Notes: generated by a model from the sequence alone, not told the origin. Positions 1-9,279 are shown, counted from the stretch's first letter. The stretch is 39,583 nucleotides of DNA from Candidatus Saccharimonadota bacterium (GCA_022842995.1 JALHOM010000009.1:18235-57817); one strand, 5' to 3'. Program-made: numbers and translations.

Positions 1-1500
1 AATTACGACTTCCGCTACCCAGGACCAGTAACGATTCGCTACGCCCTCGGCGGTTCTCGAAATGTCCCAGCGATTAAAGCAATGGCCATCGCTGGCGTCG
101 AAAAAACAATCGCCACTGCTGAAGCCATCGGCCTGAAGGATACTGGTGACCCTAGAATAGAAGGACAGGGTTACAACTGTTACGAAGATGATGAACTAAC
201 CAAAGAAGCCCCCTGCTACACATCAGCCGGAATTGGTGATGGCGCTTATCTAAAGCTCGATGAGCACGTTCACGCTCACAGTACTATTTCTCGCAACGGA
301 AATCTTATACCTCAAACCTACATCTTGAAAGTGGAAGATGCTTCTGGGAAGGTAATTGAAGAGTGGAAGCCAAGCGCTGGTAAACAGGTCGTTCGTGATG
401 AAGCTGCCTATATTGTTGCCGACATGATGGCGGACCCTAATGCGAGTTACATGGCACAAAAAATCCATCGCTATAAAAACCATAAATTCTCAGTTAAAAC
501 CGGCACTACCAACGATTCGAAAGACGGATGGATTATGGGCTTTTCTACCCAATACTCTGCCGGTGTTTGGGTCGGCTATCACAATCGCCAAAAAGAACTA
601 TCCGGCTTCATGGAAGTTATGACTCAGCCAATTTGGAATGGCTGGATGAAGCGCGTCCATGAAAATATTCAACCAGAAGAGAGAGTTAAGCCAGCTGGCA
701 TCAAGACTCTGCCGGCATTTATTGTACGCAACCATATCGGCGTCGCATCAGTAGAGCCAAGCCCTGCTAATGATCTTTATCCTTCTTGGTATAAGCAAAA
801 AACACGCGGTACAAAAGAAGTTATCGACAAAGTATCCAACAAACTCGCTACAGACTGCACACCGGAGCTTGCTAAAGAAACTGTAGGCAATGCATCGGCC
901 AATCAATTCTCCGCCGATAAGTTCCACGGTGGTGGTGGCAGCGCCGGAACAACCGACCGAGACGATGTACACAAGTGTGAAGATGCTAAGCCAGGTATTA
1001 CCATGACGGTCTCTGGCAGTCTGATTACTGTTACTGTTTCTCAAGGTACTCACCCCCTCAACAGCGATCGATTCAGAGGAACTGTCAATATCAAAATAGG
1101 CGGTCAGGTCGTTCAATCATTCCAGGTAAGCGATAGCCCCAGCACGGTGAGCTACACCGCAACAGTCACAGGATCACAAGACGTCACCGCCGAAGTAATT
1201 GATAGCGTCCTGTATAGCAGCAGCGATACCCAGACAGTCAACTTCGGAACGCCTGCTGTCGCCAATCCCCTGACGCTCAGTGCTCGCCGTCAAGGCTCGA
1301 ACGCCGTCTTTGAATGGGATAGTTTCAGCGGCATAACCTCTGTCTATAAAGTTTCAGACAATAGTGTTTTGTGCTCGGGCTCTAGTGCATCCGATAGTGA
1401 TTGTAGCGTTGCAATTGCCACTGCGCCTATTGGGACGAGCGTCTATGCTAAGGACAGCACCGGTAAACAATCCCCCAACGTGACCGTTTCGGGGCCATAG
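1..1500 (+). CDS. Class A penicillin-binding protein, 3' part (transpeptidase domain and tail)
   Basis: The reading frame is open from base 1, so the gene begins upstream of the window; 499 residues are visible. Motifs place it in the transpeptidase domain of a bifunctional peptidoglycan synthase that cross-links the wall outside the membrane. SRN at residues 19-21, inside GGSRNVPAIKA, is the SxN motif, and KTGT at 166-169 is the KTG motif. The SxxK serine motif and the glycosyltransferase domain lie outside the window. After about residue 210 the sequence leaves the catalytic domain. It continues as a Ser/Thr/Gly-rich tail with beta-rich, Ig-like stretches and several cysteines (for example VLCSG and DSDCS), probably an extracytoplasmic module. 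The gene converges on the downstream minus-strand cluster. The family is secure; the exact PBP subtype is not. Confidence 0.9.
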   Translation, partial: NYDFRYPGPVTIRYALGGSRNVPAIKAMAIAGVEKTIATAEAIGLKDTGDPRIEGQGYNCYEDDELTKEAPCYTSAGIGDGAYLKLDEHVHAHSTISRNGNLIPQTYILKVEDASGKVIEEWKPSAGKQVVRDEAAYIVADMMADPNASYMAQKIHRYKNHKFSVKTGTTNDSKDGWIMGFSTQYSAGVWVGYHNRQKELSGFMEVMTQPIWNGWMKRVHENIQPEERVKPAGIKTLPAFIVRNHIGVASVEPSPANDLYPSWYKQKTRGTKEVIDKVSNKLATDCTPELAKETVGNASANQFSADKFHGGGGSAGTTDRDDVHKCEDAKPGITMTVSGSLITVTVSQGTHPLNSDRFRGTVNIKIGGQVVQSFQVSDSPSTVSYTATVTGSQDVTAEVIDSVLYSSSDTQTVNFGTPAVANPLTLSARRQGSNAVFEWDSFSGITSVYKVSDNSVLCSGSSASDSDCSVAIATAPIGTSVYAKDSTGKQSPNVTVSGP

Positions 1501-1567
1501 CTCTCGCTTAGACGTTAGACCCTCAAGTAGCCAATTCGCCATATACCGCAGGCGACTTTATCTCCGC

Positions 1568-1606
1568 AAGAAGAAGAAGAAGAAGAAGAAGAAGAAGGAG
1601 GAGGAG
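1568..1606. repeat. Trinucleotide microsatellite (AAG)10(GAG)3
   Basis: Ten AAG units run directly into three GAG units. The tract lies in the 128-bp gap between the PBP stop and the stop of the convergent YacL-like gene, so it is non-coding on both sides. Just before it, at 1535-1555, TTCGCC and GGCGA form a loose inverted repeat resembling the hairpin in the two composite repeats elsewhere in the window. No clear terminator hairpin was found in this gap. Confidence 0.9.
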
Positions 1607-1628
1607 GATAGTTCCCCTCGAGAGAATC

Positions 1629-2321
1629 TTAGTTTCGAGAACCGAGTTTCGAGAAAATCATTTTACCGGCTTCTGTTTGCAGCATTCGTGTTACAGAAAC
1701 AGACACTTTCTTGCCAATCATACGACCCGCACCGGCAACAACGACCATAGTCCCATCATCCAGATAGCCCACGCCTTGGTCTTTGTTGCTCCCTTTTTGG
1801 ACAATCTTAATCTCTATTGCTTCACCGGGTAACACTGGCGGCCTCAGGTCTTGGGATAATTGATTTATATTCAGCACTCTTACCCCGTGCACAACCGCAA
1901 CTTTATTTAAGTTAAAATCGTTTGTACATAAATAATAGCCCTTGTCTTCGCAAAGCCTGACGAGCTTATCGTCAGTAAATTTTAGCTCTTTATAATCATG
2001 GTCCGAGATAACAACTCCGCCTGGAACTTCTTGCTGAAGCGCCGCAACAACATCCAGGCCGAACCGTGCTCGCTCACGCTTGTGGGCATCACGACCATCA
2101 GCCAATAGCTGCATCTCAGCTATGACAAATTTCGGAACCAATACTTTACCGGGCAAAAATCCGCCTTTAGCTACATCGATTATCCGCCCATCGATGATAG
2201 TCGAAGTATCCATCACCGCATAGGCGCCATTTTTGGCCTGCTTTTTGGGCCGGAGTGCAAGATATAGTAACGCCGTCCCAGTCAGCTGCAGAAACCCCAT
2301 AATTAGTACGTCTAGATTCAA
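1629..2321 (-). CDS. YacL-like PIN/TRAM-domain membrane protein
   Basis: The 230-residue protein has one N-terminal membrane segment (about residues 5-22). A PIN nuclease-like domain follows, starting at VMDTSTIIDGRIID, with acidic residues typical of the fold (the Asp in VMDTS, the Glu in FVIAEMQ, the Asp in CTNDFN). A C-terminal TRAM domain (about 165-225) includes GVGYLDDGTMVVV. Bacillus YacL-type proteins have a multi-helix membrane part; only one helix is present here. The start is TTG at 2321, supported by GAGG six bases upstream; the first in-frame ATG, at 2300, would lose part of the helix. It follows radA by 24 bp, matching the conserved clpC-radA-(disA)-yacL neighbourhood of Gram-positive bacteria. 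Its RNA substrate, if any, is unknown. Confidence 0.85.
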   Translation of the reverse strand: MNLDVLIMGFLQLTGTALLYLALRPKKQAKNGAYAVMDTSTIIDGRIIDVAKGGFLPGKVLVPKFVIAEMQLLADGRDAHKRERARFGLDVVAALQQEVPGGVVISDHDYKELKFTDDKLVRLCEDKGYYLCTNDFNLNKVAVVHGVRVLNINQLSQDLRPPVLPGEAIEIKIVQKGSNKDQGVGYLDDGTMVVVAGAGRMIGKKVSVSVTRMLQTEAGKMIFSKLGSRN

Positions 2322-2345
2322 TTCATTCCTCGTTTATCTCTCTGT

Positions 2346-3695
2346 CTATACAAGATAGGTATTAAGCGCCTCTTTAACGGATTTTACTTCTTTAAGGATA
2401 CTACCTTTCGGCTTATTTTTCATAGCCGGACCAATCGCAATAGTGTAGCCTAGTTTTTTACTTTCACTTAAACGCTTATCGGCAAAAGGCACATGACGGA
2501 CCTCGCCAGAAAGGCCTACCTCTCCGTAAACAACGATTTTTTCGTTTAAAACCATGGCTTTAGCAGCCGATCCGATTGCCATACAGACCGCCAAATCAAG
2601 ACCTGGATCCTGAATTTTAATACCACCAACGATGTTTATATAGATATCTTTATCGGCAAGCTCGAGCTTTGTTCTTCTTTCGAGCATGGCGATAAGTACA
2701 TTTAAACGATTAAGGTCTATCCCACTGGCCGCTCTTTTGGGGTAGCCGTATGATGTCTGGTTCACAAGAGCTTGCACTTCAACCAAAACCGGTCGACTGC
2801 CTTCCATTGTAGCGAGCACTATCGAACCGTCTGTTATTTGCCGTTCACTCAGCAATGCTTCGGATGGGTTCTCGACAGTTCGAAGTCCACTTTCGACCAT
2901 TTCGAAAATTCCCGCCTCATTGGTCGATCCAAAGCGATTTTTTATACTTCGCAATACTTTGAATCCACCGTATCTATCGCCTTCGAGTTGAAGGACAGTA
3001 TCGACAACGTGCTCCAAGACTTTGGGGCCCGCAATTGAGCCCTCTTTAGTAACATGACCAACCAAAATCAAAGCAGTGTTTTTATTTTTGGCAGCATTGA
3101 TTAATAAATGGGCGCAGTTGGTTATCTGCGATACACTGCCCGCCACTGACGAAACCGACTCCATGGCAATTGTTTGAATAGAGTCAACAATAACAAGATC
3201 ATAACTGCTCGAACCTATGGTTTGGGCGATATCATCAGCGCTCATAGAAGACACTAACTCAATTGCAGCCTTCCCAGATCCTAGCCTCTCGGCACGCATA
3301 GCAACCTGATGGACCGACTCTTCACCAGAAACGTAAAGTACGGAAGACCCTTGAGAAACAGCGCCGGCAATTTGCATGAGCAAGGTACTCTTTCCGATCC
3401 CTGGCTGACCAGCAATCAAGATCACACTACCGCGCACAATTCCTCCACCAAGCACTAAGTCAACGTCTTTTATTTCCGTTAAAATACGCTGATTGTGGTC
3501 GCTCGATCCCGCCTGAGCAATAGCTACGGGCGAAAGAGTTTTACCGCTCTTGATTGCGCTACCATTGCCCGACACAATAAGCGCCTCCTCAACAAGGGTA
3601 TTCCACTCACCGCACGTCGAACAACGCCCAGCCCACAGTGAGCTCTGAGCGCCACAATTATTACACACAAATCGCGAAGCAGGTTTCTTTGCCAT
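2346..3695 (-). CDS. radA: DNA repair protein RadA (Sms)
   Basis: RadA is a RecA-like ATPase/helicase that helps branch migration and processing of recombination intermediates. The 449-residue product is full length. A C4 zinc finger comes first (C11, C14, C25, C28 in CNNC...CSTC), then the ATPase with Walker A GQPGIGKST at 96-104. The RadA-specific KNRFGS motif follows (in LRSIKNRFGSTNE), and the C-terminal Lon-protease-like domain contains DLAVCMAIGSAAK. The gene begins 6 bp after the upstream HExxH gene and is followed 24 bp later by the YacL-like gene, so the three are almost certainly one transcript. Confidence 0.97.
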   Translation of the reverse strand: MAKKPASRFVCNNCGAQSSLWAGRCSTCGEWNTLVEEALIVSGNGSAIKSGKTLSPVAIAQAGSSDHNQRILTEIKDVDLVLGGGIVRGSVILIAGQPGIGKSTLLMQIAGAVSQGSSVLYVSGEESVHQVAMRAERLGSGKAAIELVSSMSADDIAQTIGSSSYDLVIVDSIQTIAMESVSSVAGSVSQITNCAHLLINAAKNKNTALILVGHVTKEGSIAGPKVLEHVVDTVLQLEGDRYGGFKVLRSIKNRFGSTNEAGIFEMVESGLRTVENPSEALLSERQITDGSIVLATMEGSRPVLVEVQALVNQTSYGYPKRAASGIDLNRLNVLIAMLERRTKLELADKDIYINIVGGIKIQDPGLDLAVCMAIGSAAKAMVLNEKIVVYGEVGLSGEVRHVPFADKRLSESKKLGYTIAIGPAMKNKPKGSILKEVKSVKEALNTYLV

Positions 3696-3701
3696 AAAAA
3701 T

Positions 3702-4682
3702 CTAATTTCTGGTCTGTGGCTCTATGGGCGGCGGACTAGATTTTAGAGAGTCATAAAGCTCGGCTTCTGTAATTGCAATCGTATTAAAATCTTCAACCAA
3801 CTGGTTATACTCAGCGACTTCCCTCTGACGCTCCTTGACAAGAGCGTTATATATGTTCACCAACGCATTAAAGCTCGCGACCTTCGCATTATACTCCGAG
3901 ACTCTTCCAGATGACAGTAAACTATCCAACTGCGAACGCTCGACATCAATCTCCTTGCCCAGTGAACCAAGCTGAGCTTCATTGTCGTCTAACGTCGATT
4001 TCAACACCTTTAGACGGGCGTCATAAGATTTTGCCTGATTCTCCAGATTAACAAATGTACTCTCGTATTTTGAGAGCAAGGCAACGACAGCCTGACGATC
4101 GGTAAAATACTTCGAATAATACTCTTCGAGTTCTTGAGGCAGAACAGCAACTTCAGTTCCCAATATTGAATGAAGCTCAGTCGGGACGACCGAGGGGTCG
4201 CGTTTTTTATAATTCTCTACATTATCTTTTATACGTTGATTGTCAAGATTGGCAAACGCTTGAGCCGTCAAACTATCTATCCGTGACCTCTCATCGCTAC
4301 TCAATCGATCATACATCGCATGGAGCACTTCATGGGCCGCGGTAACTTCTACAATCCCGTTTAATCGCTCATCAGTAACAATTAGCAGATAAATCCCGTC
4401 ATTCTGCACATAACAGCCAAGGACAATGGTTTCTTCCTGTTGTGTACAGGATTTAGCGAACTCGGGCTTTTGCTGGAGTTGCGGATGATTTACGTAAAAT
4501 ACCCGTCGAGTAGCCTCAGACATCTTCGTTTTGTCGGCCAATGCCGAGACTTCGGCAGGAGGTGTGTAATTTCGAAGCGCGACGTAGTCTAAGATGCTTC
4601 GAACATTCATCAGTGAATATCCGACAACCAAAATAACGCTCATCAGGACAAAAACCGACGCTATGCGCAAACTACGCTTCAT
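3702..4682 (-). CDS. Membrane-anchored putative zinc metalloprotease (HExxH) with coiled coil
   Basis: I do not recognise a named family. From the preferred ATG at 4682 the product is 326 residues. MKRSLRIASVFVLMSVILVV gives a basic n-region and a signal anchor. HEVLH at 117-121 is a zinc-binding HExxH helix, and the later TELHSILGTE...LPQELEEYY stretch offers Glu candidates for a third ligand. Residues from about 215 to 305 are a long heptad-rich coiled coil (ENQAKSYDARLKVLKSTLD and following), and the end is Pro-rich. The domain should face the outside of the membrane. An in-frame TTG at 4700 would add six residues but makes a worse signal anchor. It lies between clpC and radA, where Firmicutes do not have such a gene. 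Protease activity is inferred from the motif only. Confidence 0.75.
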   Translation of the reverse strand: MKRSLRIASVFVLMSVILVVGYSLMNVRSILDYVALRNYTPPAEVSALADKTKMSEATRRVFYVNHPQLQQKPEFAKSCTQQEETIVLGCYVQNDGIYLLIVTDERLNGIVEVTAAHEVLHAMYDRLSSDERSRIDSLTAQAFANLDNQRIKDNVENYKKRDPSVVPTELHSILGTEVAVLPQELEEYYSKYFTDRQAVVALLSKYESTFVNLENQAKSYDARLKVLKSTLDDNEAQLGSLGKEIDVERSQLDSLLSSGRVSEYNAKVASFNALVNIYNALVKERQREVAEYNQLVEDFNTIAITEAELYDSLKSSPPPIEPQTRN

Positions 4683-4711
4683 AAAGCTTGTCAATTCCAA
4701 TTATCATGAGC

Positions 4712-4749
4712 ATTATATGGCCATTATACCCCAGTAGCCATTTGGTCAA
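4712..4749 (-). promoter_or_regulatory. Promoter for the HExxH-radA-yacL unit
   Basis: On the minus strand TTGACC (4744-4749) precedes TATAAT (4723-4728) with a 15-bp spacer. A second TATAAT lies at 4712-4717. These sit in the 88-bp gap after the clpC stop, so the three downstream genes can be transcribed without the CIRCE-controlled clpC promoter. The 15-bp spacer is short for sigma-70. Confidence 0.6.
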
Positions 4750-4770
4750 AATAGCATCCAAGAAAAGTAA

Positions 4771-7245
4771 TTACTCAGAGGTGACGTTGTATTCGAGAAC
4801 ACCCTTCTTGAGGCCTACCTGAACAATAGAACCTTTCGTGTATCGACCGTCCAAAATTCCTGCCGACAATTCATCTTCCAGCGTATCTTGCAAAAGTCTC
4901 CTCAGGGGTCGAACACCATTCTTGGCATCGTAGCCATTATCAGCAAGGTACTTCTTGGCAGTAGATGAAACTTTCAGGACAATACCGCTCGCAACAAGAC
5001 GTTGCTGCAAGCTGTTCAGTTGCAGATCAAGAATCTCCAGGATTTGAGGCCTTGTCAGGGCGTGGAAAACGATTGTTTTATCGATGCGGTTTAAAAGTTC
5101 TGGTCGCATAGATTTCTTCAGCGAATCAATCACTGATTGACGATTTACTTCGTGTAACTTATCGAGCTCTGCTGCTTGATGAGCGCTTTGCGAGGCTACT
5201 TCGAAGCCAAGCCGAGCTTCTTTTTGAAGCTTCTCGGCCCCGATGTTACTCGTCATAATTACTATGGTATTACTGAAGTCAACCAACCGACCCTTGCCGT
5301 CCGTCAAGCGTCCATCTTCTAATATCTGAAGGAGGAGATTAAAGACATCAGGATGGGCCTTTTCGATTTCGTCAAACAACACCAAAGAATACGGCTGACG
5401 ACGAATCTTATCCGTTAATTGACCGCCATCATCATAGCCGACATAGCCAGCCGAGGTACCGACTAACCGCGACGCATTATGACGCTCACCAAATTCACTC
5501 ATATCTATTTTTACAAGAGCGTCTTCGCTGCCAAAGAATTCTCTGGCGAGTACTCGGGCTAATTCGGTCTTACCAACACCGGTTGGGCCAAGGAAAATAA
5601 ATGAGCCGATCGGCCGACGTTCGTCAGAAATACCACTTCGGTTTCTGCGCACAGAGGTGGCAATGGCTTCGATAGCCTCTTTTTGTCCGATGATGTGCTT
5701 GCCGAGTGTTGCTTCGAGCTTGAGAAGATTTTTAGCTTCAGACCGAATTACTTTGGTGACGGGAACTCCCGTTATTCTTGCGACAACAGCCGCCACATCG
5801 TCACTAGAGAGCACAAGCCGTTCAGTATCTTTGTGCTTGCCTTGCAACTCGGCAATTTCGCGGGCTAATTGCGAAGCCTGAGTTTTAAATTTAGCGGCCG
5901 TCTCGTAATCTTCGGCAGCAGCAGCGTCTTCAATACGGACCTGCAATAAACGGTGTTCTTTCTGAGCCCTGCGTAGTTCTGGTGGTGTTTTGCCCTTGTC
6001 GACGCGCAAAAATGCCCCTGCTTCATCGAGTAAATCAATCGCCTTGTCAGGCATAAACCGATCATTAATGTAGCGCTTCGCGAAACGCGCTGTATCGACG
6101 ATCACTTCGTCAGATATGGCGATATTATGGAACTTTTCATAATGTTTTCTGAGGCCCTTTAATATCTGGATCGTTTCGGTTTCGGTTGCTTCCGGCACTT
6201 GGACAGGCTGGAAACGTCGTTCGAGGGCTGCGTCTTTCTCGATGTACTTGGTATATTCGTCTGTAGTCGTGGCACCGATCATCTGCATTTTGCCACGAGC
6301 CAGTGCAGGCTTAAGCATATTGGCAGCGTCCAGTGCACCTTCGGCTGCTCCTGCACCGACTAGCAGATGAAGCTCGTCTACAAAGACGATGGTCTTCGGG
6401 TCATTTTCGAGCTCTTGCATAACTTTTTTTAGCCGCTCTTCGAACTCACCGCGATATTTCGTACCGGCAATCATTAAGGCTAAATCAAGCATGACAATGC
6501 GCTTATCTAGTAGACTATCGGGGACATCCTCGGCAACTATTCGCGCTGCTAGACCCTCGACTATTGCCGTCTTACCAACACCGGGCTCACCGATGAGTAC
6601 AGGATTATTCTTATTGCGTCGGCTCAAAATGGTTATCACGCGGCGTATCTGAGCATCGCGACCGATAACGGGATCGAGTTTTTTCTTGCGGGCTGCTTGG
6701 GTTAAATCTGTACCAAAGAAATCAAGAGCACTCTTTTTGTCGCGCCTCGTTTTGCTGCCCGGTTCATAGCCAGCACCGTTTTCTTGCTGCCGTGATAGGT
6801 ATTGTTCGAGCTCCTGCGAAAGTAGTCCGATATTAACTCCCATCTCACGAAGCAGTTCGATGGCACGACCATTTTTCTGGCTCAGTAAGCTGTAGAGAAT
6901 ATGCTCGGTACCGCAATATTCCTGACCAAAGTCTTGACTAATTTCATAAGCCATCTTCAGCGTTAATTTAGCAACTTCGCTTAAACCCTTTGCTTCGTGA
7001 GGCTGAATTGGAGCACCGTCGCTGTTGAGCTTGAGACGCGCCTTAGAAAGAGTGACATCAGCACCAGCCAGAATTTTAGCCCCCATCGAGCTATCTTGAG
7101 CTAATAATCCAAATAACAAATGCTCTGTACCCATGTACGGGCTGCCTGTAGCGCGCGAAATCGAATCGGCGTTTTTAAGGGCGCCAAGCGCATTATCTGA
7201 GAAATGGTTCAAGAAATCTGGTAGGTCTGGGCTCATTGGGTTCAT
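4771..7245 (-). CDS. clpC: ATP-dependent Clp protease ATP-binding subunit ClpC
   Basis: ClpC is an AAA+ unfoldase that feeds substrates to ClpP in protein quality control. At 824 residues it is a normal length. The Clp-N double repeat fills residues 1-150 ([14 protein letters not shown] and [13 protein letters not shown]). D1 has Walker A GEPGVGKT at 219-226 and the [10 protein letters not shown] Walker B region. A UVR segment follows (about 420-460, [19 protein letters not shown]), which marks ClpC rather than ClpB. D2 has [18 protein letters not shown] and the [10 protein letters not shown] sensor-2 region. The start ATG at 7245 has AGGA six bases upstream. A perfect CIRCE operator lies 73 bp upstream, so HrcA repression and heat induction are expected. 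ctsR, mcsA and mcsB are not beside it. Confidence 0.97.
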   Translation of the reverse strand: MNPMSPDLPDFLNHFSDNALGALKNADSISRATGSPYMGTEHLLFGLLAQDSSMGAKILAGADVTLSKARLKLNSDGAPIQPHEAKGLSEVAKLTLKMAYEISQDFGQEYCGTEHILYSLLSQKNGRAIELLREMGVNIGLLSQELEQYLSRQQENGAGYEPGSKTRRDKKSALDFFGTDLTQAARKKKLDPVIGRDAQIRRVITILSRRNKNNPVLIGEPGVGKTAIVEGLAARIVAEDVPDSLLDKRIVMLDLALMIAGTKYRGEFEERLKKVMQELENDPKTIVFVDELHLLVGAGAAEGALDAANMLKPALARGKMQMIGATTTDEYTKYIEKDAALERRFQPVQVPEATETETIQILKGLRKHYEKFHNIAISDEVIVDTARFAKRYINDRFMPDKAIDLLDEAGAFLRVDKGKTPPELRRAQKEHRLLQVRIEDAAAAEDYETAAKFKTQASQLAREIAELQGKHKDTERLVLSSDDVAAVVARITGVPVTKVIRSEAKNLLKLEATLGKHIIGQKEAIEAIATSVRRNRSGISDERRPIGSFIFLGPTGVGKTELARVLAREFFGSEDALVKIDMSEFGERHNASRLVGTSAGYVGYDDGGQLTDKIRRQPYSLVLFDEIEKAHPDVFNLLLQILEDGRLTDGKGRLVDFSNTIVIMTSNIGAEKLQKEARLGFEVASQSAHQAAELDKLHEVNRQSVIDSLKKSMRPELLNRIDKTIVFHALTRPQILEILDLQLNSLQQRLVASGIVLKVSSTAKKYLADNGYDAKNGVRPLRRLLQDTLEDELSAGILDGRYTKGSIVQVGLKKGVLEYNVTSE

Positions 7246-7305
7246 AATGAATCCTCACTCTTTAAAGTTTTAGCAACATAGGATTATTACTAGTCACTAA
7301 GCACT

Positions 7306-7335
7306 ACTCTACCAAAATTAGCACTCACAAGTCAA
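7306..7335 (-). promoter_or_regulatory. clpC: Predicted clpC sigma-70 promoter
   Basis: On the minus strand TTGACT (7330-7335) and TAGAGT (7306-7311) are separated by 18 bp, upstream of clpC. The -35 box lies inside the 9-bp spacer of the CIRCE element, so bound HrcA would cover the RNA polymerase site. The -10 box matches consensus at four of six positions. Confidence 0.6.
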
Positions 7336-7344
7336 GAGTGCTAA
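7318..7344. promoter_or_regulatory. CIRCE operator (HrcA binding site)
   Basis: TTAGCACTC at 7318-7326, nine spacer bases, then GAGTGCTAA at 7336-7344. Both arms match the canonical CIRCE consensus exactly. HrcA, the heat-shock repressor, binds this inverted repeat. It ends one base before the stop codon of the upstream minus-strand gene, so only clpC transcription is controlled. hrcA itself is not in the window. Confidence 0.96.
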
Positions 7345-7345
7345 T

Positions 7346-8038
7346 TTAGCTTGTTAAACCACCCATTTGTTTACAGACCGCCACAATTTGACCCTCGGAT
7401 GGAAATTGCCCCAATACATGATCTGCGGTTCTAATCAATGGGACAGTGGGAGTATCTTTACCGTTTATGATCCGTCGGAAAGTACTATCGAGTCCTGGAC
7501 CGGACACGTACACTCTGCTCGTCATGGGAACAAGCTCAACATAATCAGAGGGAGTCAATTCGTCACCGCCCTTTACTACCGGTACTCTAGAAGCCAACAA
7601 TACGGGAACCGATACGTCCCCAACAGGAGACTTAGTGTCGATAAAATCAACGCTCATCTTGTAGCTATCTGTCGGATTATCCAACCGTTTTTTTGATGGA
7701 TCGCTGACAACGAACGTATTGAAACTAGGATTATCTCGCTCGATTACACCTGGATTGACAGTAATCCGCCAAACATTTATTCCCTCAGGGGTCGCCAAAC
7801 AAGTACCAAGAGCAACTTTCGCTGCCCTATCTTGCAGTACACCTCTACGGAAGGCGTCCAGTTCATTTAAAGGAGCAGTAGCTGCGATATTCGGAGCTGC
7901 TTCAGCCTGATTATCCCCACCGCGGAACGCATCAACAAGAGGACCTCCCACACGCCAACCCGCTAAAGCAGCTATTACGGCAGTGCCCACAATAAGAGCC
8001 ATACCCGGTATTCCAAGTTTCTTCGACTCGATACTCAC
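7346..8038 (-). CDS. Unrecognised membrane-anchored protein downstream of nusA
   Basis: I do not recognise this 230-residue protein. Residues about 11-30 (IPGMALIVGTAVIAALAGW) form a single hydrophobic anchor, then an Ala/Asn-rich linker, then a folded domain of about 170 residues that should lie outside the membrane. Two cysteines, in LGTCLATPEG and VAVCKQMGG, could form a disulfide. The start is GTG at 8038, supported by AGGA seven bases upstream; an ATG a few bases earlier is stopped at once. The gene starts 25 bp after the nusA stop, so the two are probably co-transcribed, but I infer no shared function. It ends next to the CIRCE element of clpC. Confidence 0.7.
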   Translation of the reverse strand: MSIESKKLGIPGMALIVGTAVIAALAGWRVGGPLVDAFRGGDNQAEAAPNIAATAPLNELDAFRRGVLQDRAAKVALGTCLATPEGINVWRITVNPGVIERDNPSFNTFVVSDPSKKRLDNPTDSYKMSVDFIDTKSPVGDVSVPVLLASRVPVVKGGDELTPSDYVELVPMTSRVYVSGPGLDSTFRRIINGKDTPTVPLIRTADHVLGQFPSEGQIVAVCKQMGGLTS

Positions 8039-8063
8039 AACATATTCCTCGCAATATTACCGA

Positions 8064-9230
8064 CTATTCGCCGTGCTCTTCAATCGCCTCAAGCAGGCTA
8101 CTTTCGAGCTGTTCTTTCTTTTTGAGTTTTTGACCACCGACTGGCTTGAGCGTATTCACTTCTGCACCTTCTGGGATTTCAGCGTCAGGCACTTGGTCAG
8201 ATACGATATCAATTTCGTAGCCCGTTAGCTTGCTCGCTAAACGAACGTTTTGACCGCTTTTACCGATAGCGATGCTGAGCTGGTCTTCTGGAACGTTAAC
8301 GACCGCCTTTTTATTTGATTCATCTAAGTGAACTTTCGTAACTTTAGTCGGGCTAAGCGCATTGGTCAAAAAGGCGACTGGGTCGTCATCCCATACGACG
8401 ATATCGATCTTCTCTTGATCGCCGATTTCGCTCATAACAGCGTTGACGCGAGTTCCGTGACCACCAACAAATGTACCAACAGGGTCTACACCAGGGACCA
8501 TCGAAGTAACCGCAATCTTACTGCGGACACCGGCTTCACGGGCGATTGCCTTGATAGCCACCGAGTTGTTTTCCATCTCTGGGACCTCAGCTCTAAACAG
8601 CCATTCCATAAACTCGGTCGAACCACGTGACACAACCAACTGCGGACCTCGGAAGCCTCTTTCGACGTCTTTTAGATACACTTTCAGTCGTTGACCAGGG
8701 TGGTAACGCTCGTTTTGGATTTGTTCACCGGCTGGCATAATAGCCTGAGCCTTACCGAGGTCAATACGAACCATACGGCCTTCAACGCGAGCCACAACAC
8801 CGTTAATGACTGTACCAATCTTGTCTTGGTATTCGTTCATAATGATTTCTCGCTCGGCTTCTCGCAGTCGTTGCAAAATAACCTGTTTAGCTGTCTGAGC
8901 CGCGACGCGACCGAAGCTATCGGCTTTTTGGTGGAACTCTAAGATATCACCGATCTCGGCGTCTTTTTTGATCTTTCGCGCGTCTTCGAGAGTGATTTCG
9001 AACCGCTCATCACCAACTTTCTCGACAACGTCTTTGCCCACATAAACGTCGATATCGCCAGTCTTGGTGTTGATCGAAACGCGAACTTCTTGCTCACGAT
9101 CACCGAAATCTCTTCGGTAAGCAGCCGCGAGAGCCTGCTCGACTACTTCTTGAACGGCATCTTCTGGTAAATTTTTCTCGTTGGCAATAGTAGATATCAC
9201 TACGCCTAGTTGCTTAACATCAATATCCAT
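8064..9230 (-). CDS. nusA: Transcription termination/antitermination factor NusA
   Basis: NusA binds RNA polymerase and nascent RNA to control pausing, termination and antitermination. The 388 residues cover the N-terminal RNAP-binding domain (1-125, including EQALAAAYRRDFGD), the S1 domain (about 130-200, with GVVARVEGRMVRIDLGKAQA) and two KH domains (EAGVRSKIAVTS, GTFVGGHGTRVNAVMSEI and IAIGKSGQNVRLASKLTG). The C-terminal acidic repeats of proteobacterial NusA are absent, as in Gram-positive forms; a short Lys/Glu tail replaces them. AGGAG lies five bases before the ATG. rimP and infB, its usual neighbours, are not adjacent. Confidence 0.96.
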   Translation of the reverse strand: MDIDVKQLGVVISTIANEKNLPEDAVQEVVEQALAAAYRRDFGDREQEVRVSINTKTGDIDVYVGKDVVEKVGDERFEITLEDARKIKKDAEIGDILEFHQKADSFGRVAAQTAKQVILQRLREAEREIIMNEYQDKIGTVINGVVARVEGRMVRIDLGKAQAIMPAGEQIQNERYHPGQRLKVYLKDVERGFRGPQLVVSRGSTEFMEWLFRAEVPEMENNSVAIKAIAREAGVRSKIAVTSMVPGVDPVGTFVGGHGTRVNAVMSEIGDQEKIDIVVWDDDPVAFLTNALSPTKVTKVHLDESNKKAVVNVPEDQLSIAIGKSGQNVRLASKLTGYEIDIVSDQVPDAEIPEGAEVNTLKPVGGQKLKKKEQLESSLLEAIEEHGE

Positions 9231-9279
9231 AAATACTCCTATCTCTTTAAAATCATCATTTTATGCAAGGTTCTGATAT

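Noticed and set aside
748-1116. Antisense 122-codon frame within the PBP gene
   Set aside because: It overlaps a well-supported coding frame, has no homology I can see and no promoter or ribosome site.
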